Shown: in pieces, positions 1-6,032 of the stretch | Layout: each line of letters starts with the position of its first letter | Numbering within the stretch: position 1 is the first letter of the stretch | Source of the DNA: Pseudomonadota bacterium | Lineage (GTDB): Bacteria > Pseudomonadota > Alphaproteobacteria > Caulobacterales > Caulobacteraceae | Direction of reading: 5' to 3' | DNA length: 8,403 nucleotides | NCBI GenBank assembly: GCA_023445955.1 | Contig: JAEXJH010000398.1 | Location: 1 to 8,403 of the forward strand | Translations under genes and position numbers: made by a program | The notes under the pieces: generated by a model | What the model saw: only the letters and a program-made list of their open reading frames with translations | Database searches by the model: none | Told to the model about the DNA's origin: nothing

Positions 1-379
1 CGGGAACCCCGTCCGCGCGCGCCGTCGCCTCGGCGAAGCAGATCGAGCGGCCCAGCTTGACGAAGTCGGTGTCGAACTCGAGCCACTGCCCGAGCTTGGC
101 CGAGCCCAGATAGTCGAGCGTCAGCGACACGGTGACGAGACCGCCGGCGGCTTGGCGCGCGGCCGCCAGGTTGACGCCCAGCGACAGGCCCATGGCGTTG
201 TCGGCCAGCGCCGCCAGGAAGCCGCCATGCGGCATGCTGCGCGAATTGCAGTGCTCGGGTCGTACGCGGACGCCCAAGACCAGCCGATCAGGCGCCTGGC
301 GGGCATAGAGCGGCTCCCACGGATCGGTCAGCGGGCTCTTGCGGCTGTGAGGGACGAAGCCCTCGGGAACGTCGTCCAT
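1..379 (-). CDS. PaaI-type hotdog-fold acyl-CoA thioesterase, C-terminus cut by window edge
   Basis: Probably hydrolyses an acyl- or aryl-CoA thioester in the cytoplasm; the substrate cannot be told. The frame is open from ATG at 379 to the left edge, giving 126 residues and no stop, so the 3' end lies outside the window. The hotdog signature is visible: N45 followed by PHGG (50-53) at the start of the long helix, and D60 in the position of the family's catalytic acid. The following strands read VTVSLTLDYLGSA (82-94) and a C-terminal segment FVKLGRSICFAEATA (106-120), as expected for the back half of one hotdog domain. PaaI-like proteins usually have about 130-160 residues, so little is missing. 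The start is supported by GAGG at 385-388, five bases before the ATG. It is divergent from the gene at 470. Family is fairly sure, specificity unknown; a two-domain (4HBT_3-like) form cannot be excluded because the end is missing. Confidence 0.85.
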   Translation of the reverse strand, partial: MDDVPEGFVPHSRKSPLTDPWEPLYARQAPDRLVLGVRVRPEHCNSRSMPHGGFLAALADNAMGLSLGVNLAAARQAAGGLVTVSLTLDYLGSAKLGQWLEFDTDFVKLGRSICFAEATARADGVP

Positions 380-395
380 GCTCGCCTCGCACGAT

Positions 396-413
396 TTCAA
401 ACAGATGTTTTAA
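396..413. promoter_or_regulatory. 18-base imperfect palindrome, candidate TetR/PsrA-type operator
   Basis: The site TTCAAACAGATGTTTTAA has perfect arms AAACA and TGTTT around a two-base centre, with two further A-T pairs outside one mismatch. It stands out as AT-rich in a GC-rich region. The AAAC-N4-GTTT core resembles operators of TetR-family fatty-acid regulators such as Pseudomonas PsrA (known motif G/CAAAC, N2-4, GTTTG/C). It overlaps the predicted -10 of the thioesterase gene, which is where a repressor would act. The palindrome is seen directly; the regulator is inference and is not encoded in the window. Confidence 0.45.
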
Positions 414-419
414 TCTAAC
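412..419 (-). promoter_or_regulatory. Candidate -10 element of the thioesterase gene
   Basis: On the minus strand this reads GTTAGATT, matching five of the seven fixed positions of the Caulobacter -10 consensus GCTANAWC. It lies about 32 bases before the thioesterase ATG at 379. No convincing TTGACG-like -35 lies 10-14 bases upstream, so the promoter is either weak or activator-dependent, or the call is wrong. Confidence 0.35.
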
Positions 420-428
420 ATCGTTCAT

Positions 429-444
429 CCCCTTGCGCGAGGGG
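429..444. repeat. 16-base GC-rich inverted repeat in the divergent spacer
   Basis: CCCCT at 429-433 pairs with AGGGG at 440-444, and a T-G wobble closes the GCGC loop, giving a six-pair stem with a four-base loop. It sits midway between the two divergent genes. No T-run follows on either strand, so it does not look like an intrinsic terminator. It could be a second operator. Confidence 0.4.
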
Positions 445-456
445 TCACGAACCTGC

Positions 457-464
457 GCTATGAG
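457..464 (+). promoter_or_regulatory. Candidate -10 element placing the transcript start at the ATG of the 470 gene
   Basis: GCTATGAG matches GCTANAWC at the first four positions but only partly after that. The hexamer TATGAG ends five bases before the ATG at 470, so transcription would start at or within a base or two of the ATG, giving a leaderless mRNA. No Shine-Dalgarno sequence is seen before this ATG, which agrees. A -35 is unclear: TTGCGC at 433 gives a spacer of about 20, longer than usual. Confidence 0.35.
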
Positions 465-469
465 ACGGC

Positions 470-1186
470 ATGGCTCGGGACCGTCAGAAGTTGGACGCGG
501 ACAAGGTGGTCGAGACGCTCGACAACCTCTACGCCCGCGTGGCCGAGCGTTTCCCGGCCTCGGGCCTGGCCCAGGTCTGCGGCCGGCTCAGCGACACCGG
601 CCAGCGCACGGCCGCCCGCGCCCGCCGGATCTCCCGACCCTATCTCTTCCTGCGCCTTCTGGTGGCGCTGATCGTCATCGCCGGCGTCGGTCTGGAGGCC
701 ATGCTGGCCTGGCGGCTGGACTGGAGCGCCGTGATCCGCGCCAAGGAAGGCTTCGGCCTGGCCCAGGGCCTGGAGTCGGCCGCCAACCTCGCCTTGCTGT
801 CCGGCGCGGCGGCCTGGTTCCTGGCCTCGCTGGAGCGGCGCTGGAAGCAGCAACGGGTCCAGAAGGCCCTGCACGAGCTGCGCTCGTTCTGCCACGTCAT
901 CGACATGCACCAGCTGACCAAGGACCCGACCGTGATCCTGGGGCCGGCCACCCGCCATTCGCCCAAGCGCGACATGACCAGCTTCCAGCTCTCCCGCTAT
1001 CTCGACTACTGCGCCGAGATGCTGGCCCTGACCGCCAAGTTGGCCGCCCTCTATGCCGGCGAGAGCGACGACCCGGTGATCGTCGCCGCCGTCAACGACA
1101 TCGAAACCCTGGCCTCGGACCTGGGCCGCAAGATCTGGCAGAAGATCATGATCCTGGGCCAACTGGACGAAGCGCGAGCGAGCTAA
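470..1186 (+). CDS. Unrecognised protein with two membrane helices and a conserved-looking C-terminal domain
   Basis: I do not recognise a named family for this 238-residue protein. It has a charged N-terminal region (1-56) that looks helical, with an ERFPASGLAQVC stretch (26-37). Two likely membrane helices follow at about 58-80 (YLFLRLLVALIVIAGVGLEA) and 103-121, joined by a short loop. The C-terminal part of about 115 residues is soluble and mostly helical. It holds motif-like blocks: HELRSFCHVIDMHQLTKDP (135-153), RYLDYCAEMLALTAKLAALY (176-195) and an acidic run ending SDLGRKIWQKIMIL (216-229). Their aromatic, His, Cys and Asp content suggests conservation beyond close relatives, but that is from reading, not alignment. 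Both termini are probably cytoplasmic. The start has no Shine-Dalgarno sequence and may be leaderless. The stop is 19 bases before the ligase start, so one transcript is likely, although a role in DNA repair is not shown. Confidence 0.85.
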   Translation: MARDRQKLDADKVVETLDNLYARVAERFPASGLAQVCGRLSDTGQRTAARARRISRPYLFLRLLVALIVIAGVGLEAMLAWRLDWSAVIRAKEGFGLAQGLESAANLALLSGAAAWFLASLERRWKQQRVQKALHELRSFCHVIDMHQLTKDPTVILGPATRHSPKRDMTSFQLSRYLDYCAEMLALTAKLAALYAGESDDPVIVAAVNDIETLASDLGRKIWQKIMILGQLDEARAS

Positions 1187-1205
1187 AGCGCGGGTCCGGC
1201 GTTCC

Positions 1206-2819
1206 ATGTCCATGCGCGCCTTCGCCCACCTGCTCGACCGGCTGTCCCTGACCAGCTCGCGCAACGCCAAGCTGACCCTGATCGCCGACCATCTGCGCAC
1301 CACGCCCGACCCCGATCGCGGCTACGCCCTGGCGGCCCTGACCGGCGCGCTGTCGTTCAACGCCGCCAAGCCCGCCTTCATCCGCAAGGCGGTCGAGGCG
1401 CGGATGGACGCCCAGCTGTTCGCCTGGTCCTACGACTATGTCGGGGATCTCGCCGAGACCGTCGCCCTGGTCTGGCCGGCCAAGCCCGGCGCCAACCGGC
1501 CGCCGGAGCTGTCGGAAGTGATCGAGGCCCTGCACTCGGCCTCGCGGACCGAGGTGCAGCGGCTGATCGAGGGCTGGCTGGACGCGCTCGATCCCGACGG
1601 CCGCTGGGCGCTCTTGAAACTGATGACCGGCGGCCTTCGCGTGGGCGTGTCCTCGCGCTTGGCCAAGCAGGCCTGCGCCAATTTCGGCGGCGTCGAGATC
1701 GGCGAGATCGAGGAGGTCTGGCATGCGATGGAGCCGCCCTATGGCGACCTCTTCGCTTGGCTGGAAGGCCGCTCCGAACGCCCCTCCCCGGACGCGCCGG
1801 GGCGCTTTAGGCCCGTGATGCTGGCCCAGCCGATCGACGAGGATGTCGACTTCGCCAAGCTCGATCCGGCCGCCTATGTGGCCGAATGGAAGTGGGACGG
1901 CATCCGCGTCCAGGCCGTCAGCGAACGCGGCGAGCGGCGGCTCTACACCCGCACCGGCGACGACATCTCAGCCAGCTTCCCGGACGTGGTCGAGGCGCTG
2001 GACTTCGAAGGCGCGATCGACGGCGAGCTGCTGGTGCTGCGCGACGGCGCCCTGGCCCCGTTCGGCGATCTCCAGCAGCGGCTGAACCGCAAGACGGTCG
2101 ACGGCAAGCAGCTGGCGAGCTTCCCGGCCGGCATCCGCGCCTACGACCTGATGATGGACGGCGAGGAGGACGTGCGGTCCCTGCCCTTCGTCGAGCGCCG
2201 GGCGCGGCTGGAGGCGTTCGTGGCCAGGCTCACCACGCCCCGCATCGACCTGTCGCCGCTGCAGCCCTTCGAGACCTGGGAGGAACTGGCCGCCCTGCGT
2301 CTCGACCCGCCCGAAGGCGACGCCCGGCTCTCCGAAGGCCTGATGCTCAAGCGCCGCGACAGCGTCTACGAACCCGGCCGCCCCAAGGGCCCGTGGTTCA
2401 AGTGGAAGCGCGACCCGCACCTGATCGACGCGGTGCTGATGTACGCCCAGCGCGGTCACGGCAAGCGGTCCAGCTTCTATTCCGACTACACCTTCGGCGT
2501 CTGGCGCGAGGACGAGGCGGGCGTTCGCCATCTCACTCCCGTCGGCAAGGCCTATTTCGGCTTCACCGACGAGGAGCTGAAGCTGATCGACAAGTTCGTC
2601 CGCGACCACACGATCGAACGCTTCGGCCCCGTCCGCTCAGTGCGCGCCGACCTGGACCACGGCCTGGTGTTCGAGGTCGCCTTCGAGGGCCTGCAGCGCT
2701 CGACCCGCCACAAGTCCGGCGTGGCCATGCGCTTCCCGCGCATCAACCGCATCCGCTGGGACAAACCCTCGCGCGAGGCCGACGAACTCAAAACACTGGA
2801 AGCTATGCTGGAACAATGA
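1206..2819 (+). CDS. ATP-dependent DNA ligase, bacterial 'cisplatin damage response' type
   Basis: Seals nicks in duplex DNA using ATP, through a lysyl-AMP intermediate. This 537-residue protein has the full layout: an N-terminal helical DNA-binding domain (about 1-200), a nucleotidyltransferase core (about 205-405) and an OB-fold domain (about 410-535). The adenylated lysine is K229 in EWKWDGIR. Other motifs are R234, R249 in YTRTGDD, DGE at 272-274, AYDLM at 312-316, EGLMLKR at 377-383 and WFKWKR at 397-402; none is broken. The length and the MRAFAHLLDRL opening fit the family called TIGR04120, typically about 530 residues. In many bacteria that ligase sits with an Lhr-like helicase, an exonuclease and a metallophosphoesterase; none of these adjoins it here. 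It is an accessory repair ligase, since the essential replicative ligase in bacteria is NAD-dependent LigA. The start may be 1206 or the in-frame ATG at 1212. Neither has a clear ribosome binding site, so coupling to the upstream gene is possible. Confidence 0.93.
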   Translation: MSMRAFAHLLDRLSLTSSRNAKLTLIADHLRTTPDPDRGYALAALTGALSFNAAKPAFIRKAVEARMDAQLFAWSYDYVGDLAETVALVWPAKPGANRPPELSEVIEALHSASRTEVQRLIEGWLDALDPDGRWALLKLMTGGLRVGVSSRLAKQACANFGGVEIGEIEEVWHAMEPPYGDLFAWLEGRSERPSPDAPGRFRPVMLAQPIDEDVDFAKLDPAAYVAEWKWDGIRVQAVSERGERRLYTRTGDDISASFPDVVEALDFEGAIDGELLVLRDGALAPFGDLQQRLNRKTVDGKQLASFPAGIRAYDLMMDGEEDVRSLPFVERRARLEAFVARLTTPRIDLSPLQPFETWEELAALRLDPPEGDARLSEGLMLKRRDSVYEPGRPKGPWFKWKRDPHLIDAVLMYAQRGHGKRSSFYSDYTFGVWREDEAGVRHLTPVGKAYFGFTDEELKLIDKFVRDHTIERFGPVRSVRADLDHGLVFEVAFEGLQRSTRHKSGVAMRFPRINRIRWDKPSREADELKTLEAMLEQ

Positions 2820-2865
2820 TCGCCGTTTACCTCTCGTTTGCCATGCGCCCCTACGCAAGGTTGAG

Positions 2866-2870
2866 AGGAG
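2866..2870 (+). promoter_or_regulatory. Ribosome binding site of the sensor kinase gene
   Basis: AGGAG, within GAGAGGAG, lies seven bases before the ATG at 2878 and fixes that start. It is the strongest Shine-Dalgarno sequence in the window. The 58-base gap between the ligase stop and this gene shows no convincing Caulobacter-type promoter, so read-through from the ligase is possible. Confidence 0.75.
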
Positions 2871-2877
2871 TACGCGC

Positions 2878-4632
2878 ATGTCCCCCTTCCTTGCGTCCCT
2901 GCTGCCGCATCTGCGGATCAACGCCACCGAACGCTATCGCCAGGTCTATTCCCGCGCCGGCCTGACGGTTCTGCTGAGCTGGGCCTTGAGCCTGATCGGT
3001 CGCGCCGACCTGATCCCGCTGTGGCTGGCCGCCAGCCTGTCGGTGCAGGCGCTGGAGTTCTTCGCCGTCCGGCCGTTCGCCAAGGGCCGCTTCCCCGAGC
3101 GCCATCTGCAGGCGCGGGTCGTGCTGATGCTGGTCGCCATGGTGGCGATGGCGAGCGTCCATGCCGGCGCGGTGCTGATCTTCTGGCAGAGCGGGCAGCC
3201 GCCGCTGATGGCCCTGGCCCTGATGGTCCTGGTCGGCGGGGCGCTGAACAACGTCGCCTCGGGCGTCGACAGCCGGCCGCTGTTCTATCTGGGCGCCACG
3301 CCCTATGCGCTGAGCATGGCGGCCATGCCGGCCCTGGCCTGGGGCTCGGCCCACGGACAGGTGACGATCCTGGCGGTCTGCGTCGGCTTCTTCATGCTGG
3401 CCGTCCACACGATCTGGGGTCGGATGCACAACGACCGCCGCGCCGTGATCGCCGCCCGCGAGGAGGCCGACCGCCGCCGCATCCAGACCGAGGAGGCCCT
3501 GTCGGAGCGCACCGCCATGGCCGCCATCGTCAGCCACGAGCTGCGCACGCCGCTGTCGGCGATCCTGGCCGGCGCCCACCTGATCCGCGCCGGAACCAAT
3601 CCGGCCCAGACCCACGCTACGGCCGATCTGATCGTCGACGCCGGCCACCTGATGACCGGCCTGCTGACCGACATGCTGGACCAGGCCAAGATCGAGGCCC
3701 GGGCCATGAGCCTGGAGGACCGCGACTTCGACGCCCTGGGCGCGATCCGCGACGCCGCGCGCTTCTGGAGCGCCAACGCCCGCGCCAAGGGCCTGACCCT
3801 GCGTGAGCCGCCGGGCGAGCAGCCGTCGGCCTGGGTGCGCGGCGATCCGTTCCGCCTGCGCCAGATCCTCAACAACCTGCTCAGCAACGCCGTGAAGTTC
3901 ACCGAGGACGGGGTGATCACCCTGCGTCTCTGCGCCCGCCCTACCGAGGACGACCAGCTGCGGATCGTCATCGAGGTCGAGGACAATGGCCCCGGCATCG
4001 CCGAGGACGCCATGAGCCGGCTCTTCACCCCCTACGCCCAGGCCTCGCAGGAGACGGCGCGAACCTATGGCGGCACGGGCCTGGGCCTGGCGGTCAGCCG
4101 CCAGCTGGCCCGGCTGATGGGCGGCGACCTGGACGCCCGTCCCGCCCCTGAGCATGGCGCGATCCTTCGCCTGACCCTGGTGCTGCCGGCCGGCCAGGAA
4201 CAGGAAACGGGCCGACCCGCCGCTCAGCCCGAGGGCGCGGCCCCGGACATCGGGGCGCTGCGCATCCTGGCGGTCGACGATCACGAGGTGAACCGTCGGA
4301 CCCTTGCCCTCGTCCTGGAGCCATTGGGCGTCGACCTGACCACCGCCCCGGACGGGCTGGAGGCGCTGAAGCATCTGGAGGCCCAGGCCTTCGACGTGGT
4401 GCTGATGGACGTCAACATGCCGGGGCTGGACGGCCGCGAGGCCACGCGGCGGCTGCGGGCCGGCCTGGGCCTGAACCACGACACGCCGGTGATCGGTTTC
4501 AGCGCCGGTGTGGCCGATGACGAGGTCCAGGCCTGTCATGCGGCCGGCATGACCGACTGGCTGGCCAAGCCGCTGGACATCCGGGCCCTCTACGCGGCGC
4601 TGGACCGCGCCCGGCCCAAGGAAGCCGCCTGA
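2878..4632 (+). CDS. Hybrid sensor histidine kinase with six-helix membrane input domain and C-terminal receiver
   Basis: An inner-membrane signalling kinase of 584 residues; the signal is unknown. About six hydrophobic helices fill residues 27-180 with very short loops, so a stimulus in or at the membrane is more likely than a large periplasmic ligand. A charged, probably coiled-coil linker (183-212) leads to the HisKA domain, with H220 in SHELRTP as the phosphorylated residue. The ATPase domain has its N box at 332-341 (NNLLSNAVKF), G1 at 369-373 (DNGPG) and G2 at 398-404 (GGTGLGL). The receiver spans about 462-580: acidic pair D467-D468, phospho-acceptor D511 in LMDVNMPG, S542 in place of the usual Thr/Ser switch, and K564-P565. 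All catalytic residues are present, so it should be able to move phosphate from H220 to D511. No PAS or HPt domain is seen, and no response regulator or phosphotransferase lies beside it, so its partner must be encoded elsewhere. Confidence 0.93.
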   Translation: MSPFLASLLPHLRINATERYRQVYSRAGLTVLLSWALSLIGRADLIPLWLAASLSVQALEFFAVRPFAKGRFPERHLQARVVLMLVAMVAMASVHAGAVLIFWQSGQPPLMALALMVLVGGALNNVASGVDSRPLFYLGATPYALSMAAMPALAWGSAHGQVTILAVCVGFFMLAVHTIWGRMHNDRRAVIAAREEADRRRIQTEEALSERTAMAAIVSHELRTPLSAILAGAHLIRAGTNPAQTHATADLIVDAGHLMTGLLTDMLDQAKIEARAMSLEDRDFDALGAIRDAARFWSANARAKGLTLREPPGEQPSAWVRGDPFRLRQILNNLLSNAVKFTEDGVITLRLCARPTEDDQLRIVIEVEDNGPGIAEDAMSRLFTPYAQASQETARTYGGTGLGLAVSRQLARLMGGDLDARPAPEHGAILRLTLVLPAGQEQETGRPAAQPEGAAPDIGALRILAVDDHEVNRRTLALVLEPLGVDLTTAPDGLEALKHLEAQAFDVVLMDVNMPGLDGREATRRLRAGLGLNHDTPVIGFSAGVADDEVQACHAAGMTDWLAKPLDIRALYAALDRARPKEAA

Positions 4633-4657
4633 CCTAGTGGACGGCGGCCTGGGCCGG
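4611..4657. terminator. Stem-loop spanning both stop codons of convergent genes, candidate bidirectional terminator
   Basis: CCGGCCCA at 4611-4618 pairs perfectly with TGGGCCGG at 4650-4657, and GCCGCC at 4624-4629 pairs with GGCGGC at 4643-4648. The two stems are separated by a bulge of five bases on one side and one on the other. The 13-base loop (4630-4642) contains both stop codons: TGA of the kinase and the reverse-strand TAG of the exporter. The fold can form in either transcript. There is no T-run on either side, so it is not a classic intrinsic terminator. It may act with Rho, protect the mRNA 3' ends, or be a chance product of GC-rich coding DNA. Confidence 0.5.
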
Positions 4658-5884
4658 AGCCGAGGCGCCGGTCTGGAACAGCTTGCCCTTCTCGGTGGCC
4701 AGCACCACCAGCAGGCCGGCCACGCCAAAACCCGTGAAGCCGACGGTCAGCGGCACGGTGGTGCCGTCATACATCTGGCCGATGAGGAATCCGAACAGCG
4801 CCCCACCGATCGTGGTGATGAAGCCCTGGATCGAGGCGGCCGCGCCGGCGACATGGCCCAGCGGCTCCATGGCGATGGCCCCGAAGTTGGACATCACCAA
4901 ACCGAAGCAGAACATCATCCCGGCCTGCATCAAGGCAAAGCTCAGCAGGGTCTCGTGGCCGATGACGGCGATCACGGCGTGGACGGCGGCGAAGGCGATG
5001 AAGCCGATCAGCGCCCAGTGCGAGACCTTGCGCATGCCCAGCTTGTCGACGATCCGCGCGTTCAGCAGCGAGGAGACCGCCATGGTCCCGGCGATGGCCG
5101 CGAAGATCAGCGGGAAGATGTCGCCCGCGCCCAGCACCTCGGCGAACACCTGCTGGGCCGAATTCAGGAAGCCGAACAGGCCGGCCAGCACCAGGGTCGC
5201 GGCCAGGGTGTAGCCCATGGCGATACGGTCGGTCAGCGCGATCCTGAAGGCCGAGCTGACGCCGGCCACCGAGATCGGGATGCGGTCCTCCGGATGCTGG
5301 GTCTCGGGCAGCTTGACCGCCGCCCAGGCCATGACGATCAGGCCGAAGATCGACAGGATGCCGAAGATCCAGCGCCAGGAAGCGAACAGCATGATCGCCT
5401 GGCCCAGCGACGGGGCGATGATTGGGGTGGCCAGGAAGACGATGAAGGCCAGCGACATCACCCGCGCCATCTGGCGGCCGGCATAGCAGTCGCGGACGAT
5501 CGACACCGACAGCACCCGCGTCGAGGCCGCGCCCAGGCCGGTCAGGAACCGCGCGATCAGCAGCATCTCGAACGAGTTGGAGAAGGCGCAGAGCGCGGCG
5601 AAGATCGTGTAGAGCGTCAGGCCGACCATCAGCACCGGCTTGCGGCCGTAGCGATCGGCCAGCGAGCCATAGGCCAGCTGGGCGACGCCAAAACCCAGCA
5701 GGTACGAGGTGATCACCCACTGGCGGGCGTTCGGATCGTGCACGCCCAGCGCCTCGCCGATGTGCGGCAGCGCCGGCAGCATGGAGTCGATGGCCAGGGC
5801 GTTGGTCGCCATCATCGCCGCGATCAGGGCGACGAACTGGCCAAAGCCCATGCCGGGGTGCGGCGACGGCGCGGTGTCTGACAT
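4634..5884 (-). CDS. Bcr/CflA-family multidrug efflux transporter (MFS)
   Basis: A proton-driven inner-membrane exporter of drugs or small metabolites, from the 12-helix DHA1 branch of the major facilitator superfamily; substrate unknown. The 416-residue length is typical. It has the family's first-helix signature ATNALAIDSMLPALP (26-40), motif A between helices 2 and 3 at 73-82 (GSLADRYGRK), motif B around R112 (ARFLTGLG), and a motif-C-like segment ATPIIAPSLGQ (152-162). A longer charged loop (about 191-210) divides the two six-helix halves. The reading frame stays open upstream to 6118, but ATG at 5884 is preferred. It has AGGAC seven bases before it, a promoter at 5936-5964, and a product that starts just before helix 1 like its relatives. 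Its stop lies one base from that of the convergent kinase gene. The exporter at 6033 is divergent and of a different subfamily. Confidence 0.93.
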   Translation of the reverse strand: MSDTAPSPHPGMGFGQFVALIAAMMATNALAIDSMLPALPHIGEALGVHDPNARQWVITSYLLGFGVAQLAYGSLADRYGRKPVLMVGLTLYTIFAALCAFSNSFEMLLIARFLTGLGAASTRVLSVSIVRDCYAGRQMARVMSLAFIVFLATPIIAPSLGQAIMLFASWRWIFGILSIFGLIVMAWAAVKLPETQHPEDRIPISVAGVSSAFRIALTDRIAMGYTLAATLVLAGLFGFLNSAQQVFAEVLGAGDIFPLIFAAIAGTMAVSSLLNARIVDKLGMRKVSHWALIGFIAFAAVHAVIAVIGHETLLSFALMQAGMMFCFGLVMSNFGAIAMEPLGHVAGAAASIQGFITTIGGALFGFLIGQMYDGTTVPLTVGFTGFGVAGLLVVLATEKGKLFQTGASAPAQAAVH

Positions 5885-5891
5885 GCAGATT

Positions 5892-5896
5892 GTCCT
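5892..5896 (-). promoter_or_regulatory. Ribosome binding site of the Bcr/CflA exporter
   Basis: On the minus strand AGGAC lies seven bases before ATG at 5884. It decides for this start over the longer frame reaching back to 6118, which would run through the promoter region. Confidence 0.6.
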
Positions 5897-5935
5897 AGGG
5901 CTGCCGCCCCGAAACCGGCGAGACGCGTTGCCGGC

Positions 5936-5964
5936 CATATAGGACCCTGGGCCCCGCTCGCCAA
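5936..5964 (-). promoter_or_regulatory. Candidate housekeeping promoter of the Bcr/CflA exporter
   Basis: On the minus strand TTGGCGA (5958-5964) is followed after 14 bases by CCTATATG (5936-5943). Against the Caulobacter consensus TTGACGS, 10-14 bases, GCTANAWC, this matches five of seven in the -35, five of seven fixed positions in the -10, and the spacing. It implies a leader of about 45 bases. Near the leader's start, CCGGC (5915-5919) and GCCGG (5930-5934) could form a small hairpin. Confidence 0.55.
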
Positions 5965-6000
5965 CCGCCGCTCGGCTATTCATCCCTAGATATGGGTCGC

Positions 6001-6025
6001 CTGACCGCGCCTGCGCCCCTATATG
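6001..6025 (+). promoter_or_regulatory. Candidate promoter of the second MFS exporter, giving a leaderless mRNA
   Basis: CTGACCG at 6001-6007 and CCTATATG at 6018-6025 are ten bases apart, within the 10-14 base range of the Caulobacter consensus, with two mismatches in each element. The -10 ends seven bases before ATG at 6033, so the transcript would begin at or within a few bases of the start codon. The intervening GCGGCGCC contains no Shine-Dalgarno sequence. Confidence 0.55.
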
Positions 6026-6032
6026 CGGCGCC

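Noticed and set aside
152..418. An 88-codon plus-strand frame at the left end
   Set aside because: It lies opposite the thioesterase, whose hotdog motifs are clear, and its product looks like antisense translation.
410..424. TTAA at 410-413 as half of a CtrA site
   Set aside because: The second TTAA seven bases on is absent.
2810..2838. GGAAC followed by CGTT before the kinase gene, as a possible general-stress (EcfG/SigT) promoter
   Set aside because: The gaps are 9 or 20 bases depending on which CGTT is used, not the required 16-17.
2851..4728. A 625-codon open frame on the minus strand opposite the sensor kinase
   Set aside because: Its translation is low-complexity, rich in Gln, Gly, Arg and Ala, with no domain. 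It mirrors an intact kinase gene and is the usual artefact of high-GC codon bias.
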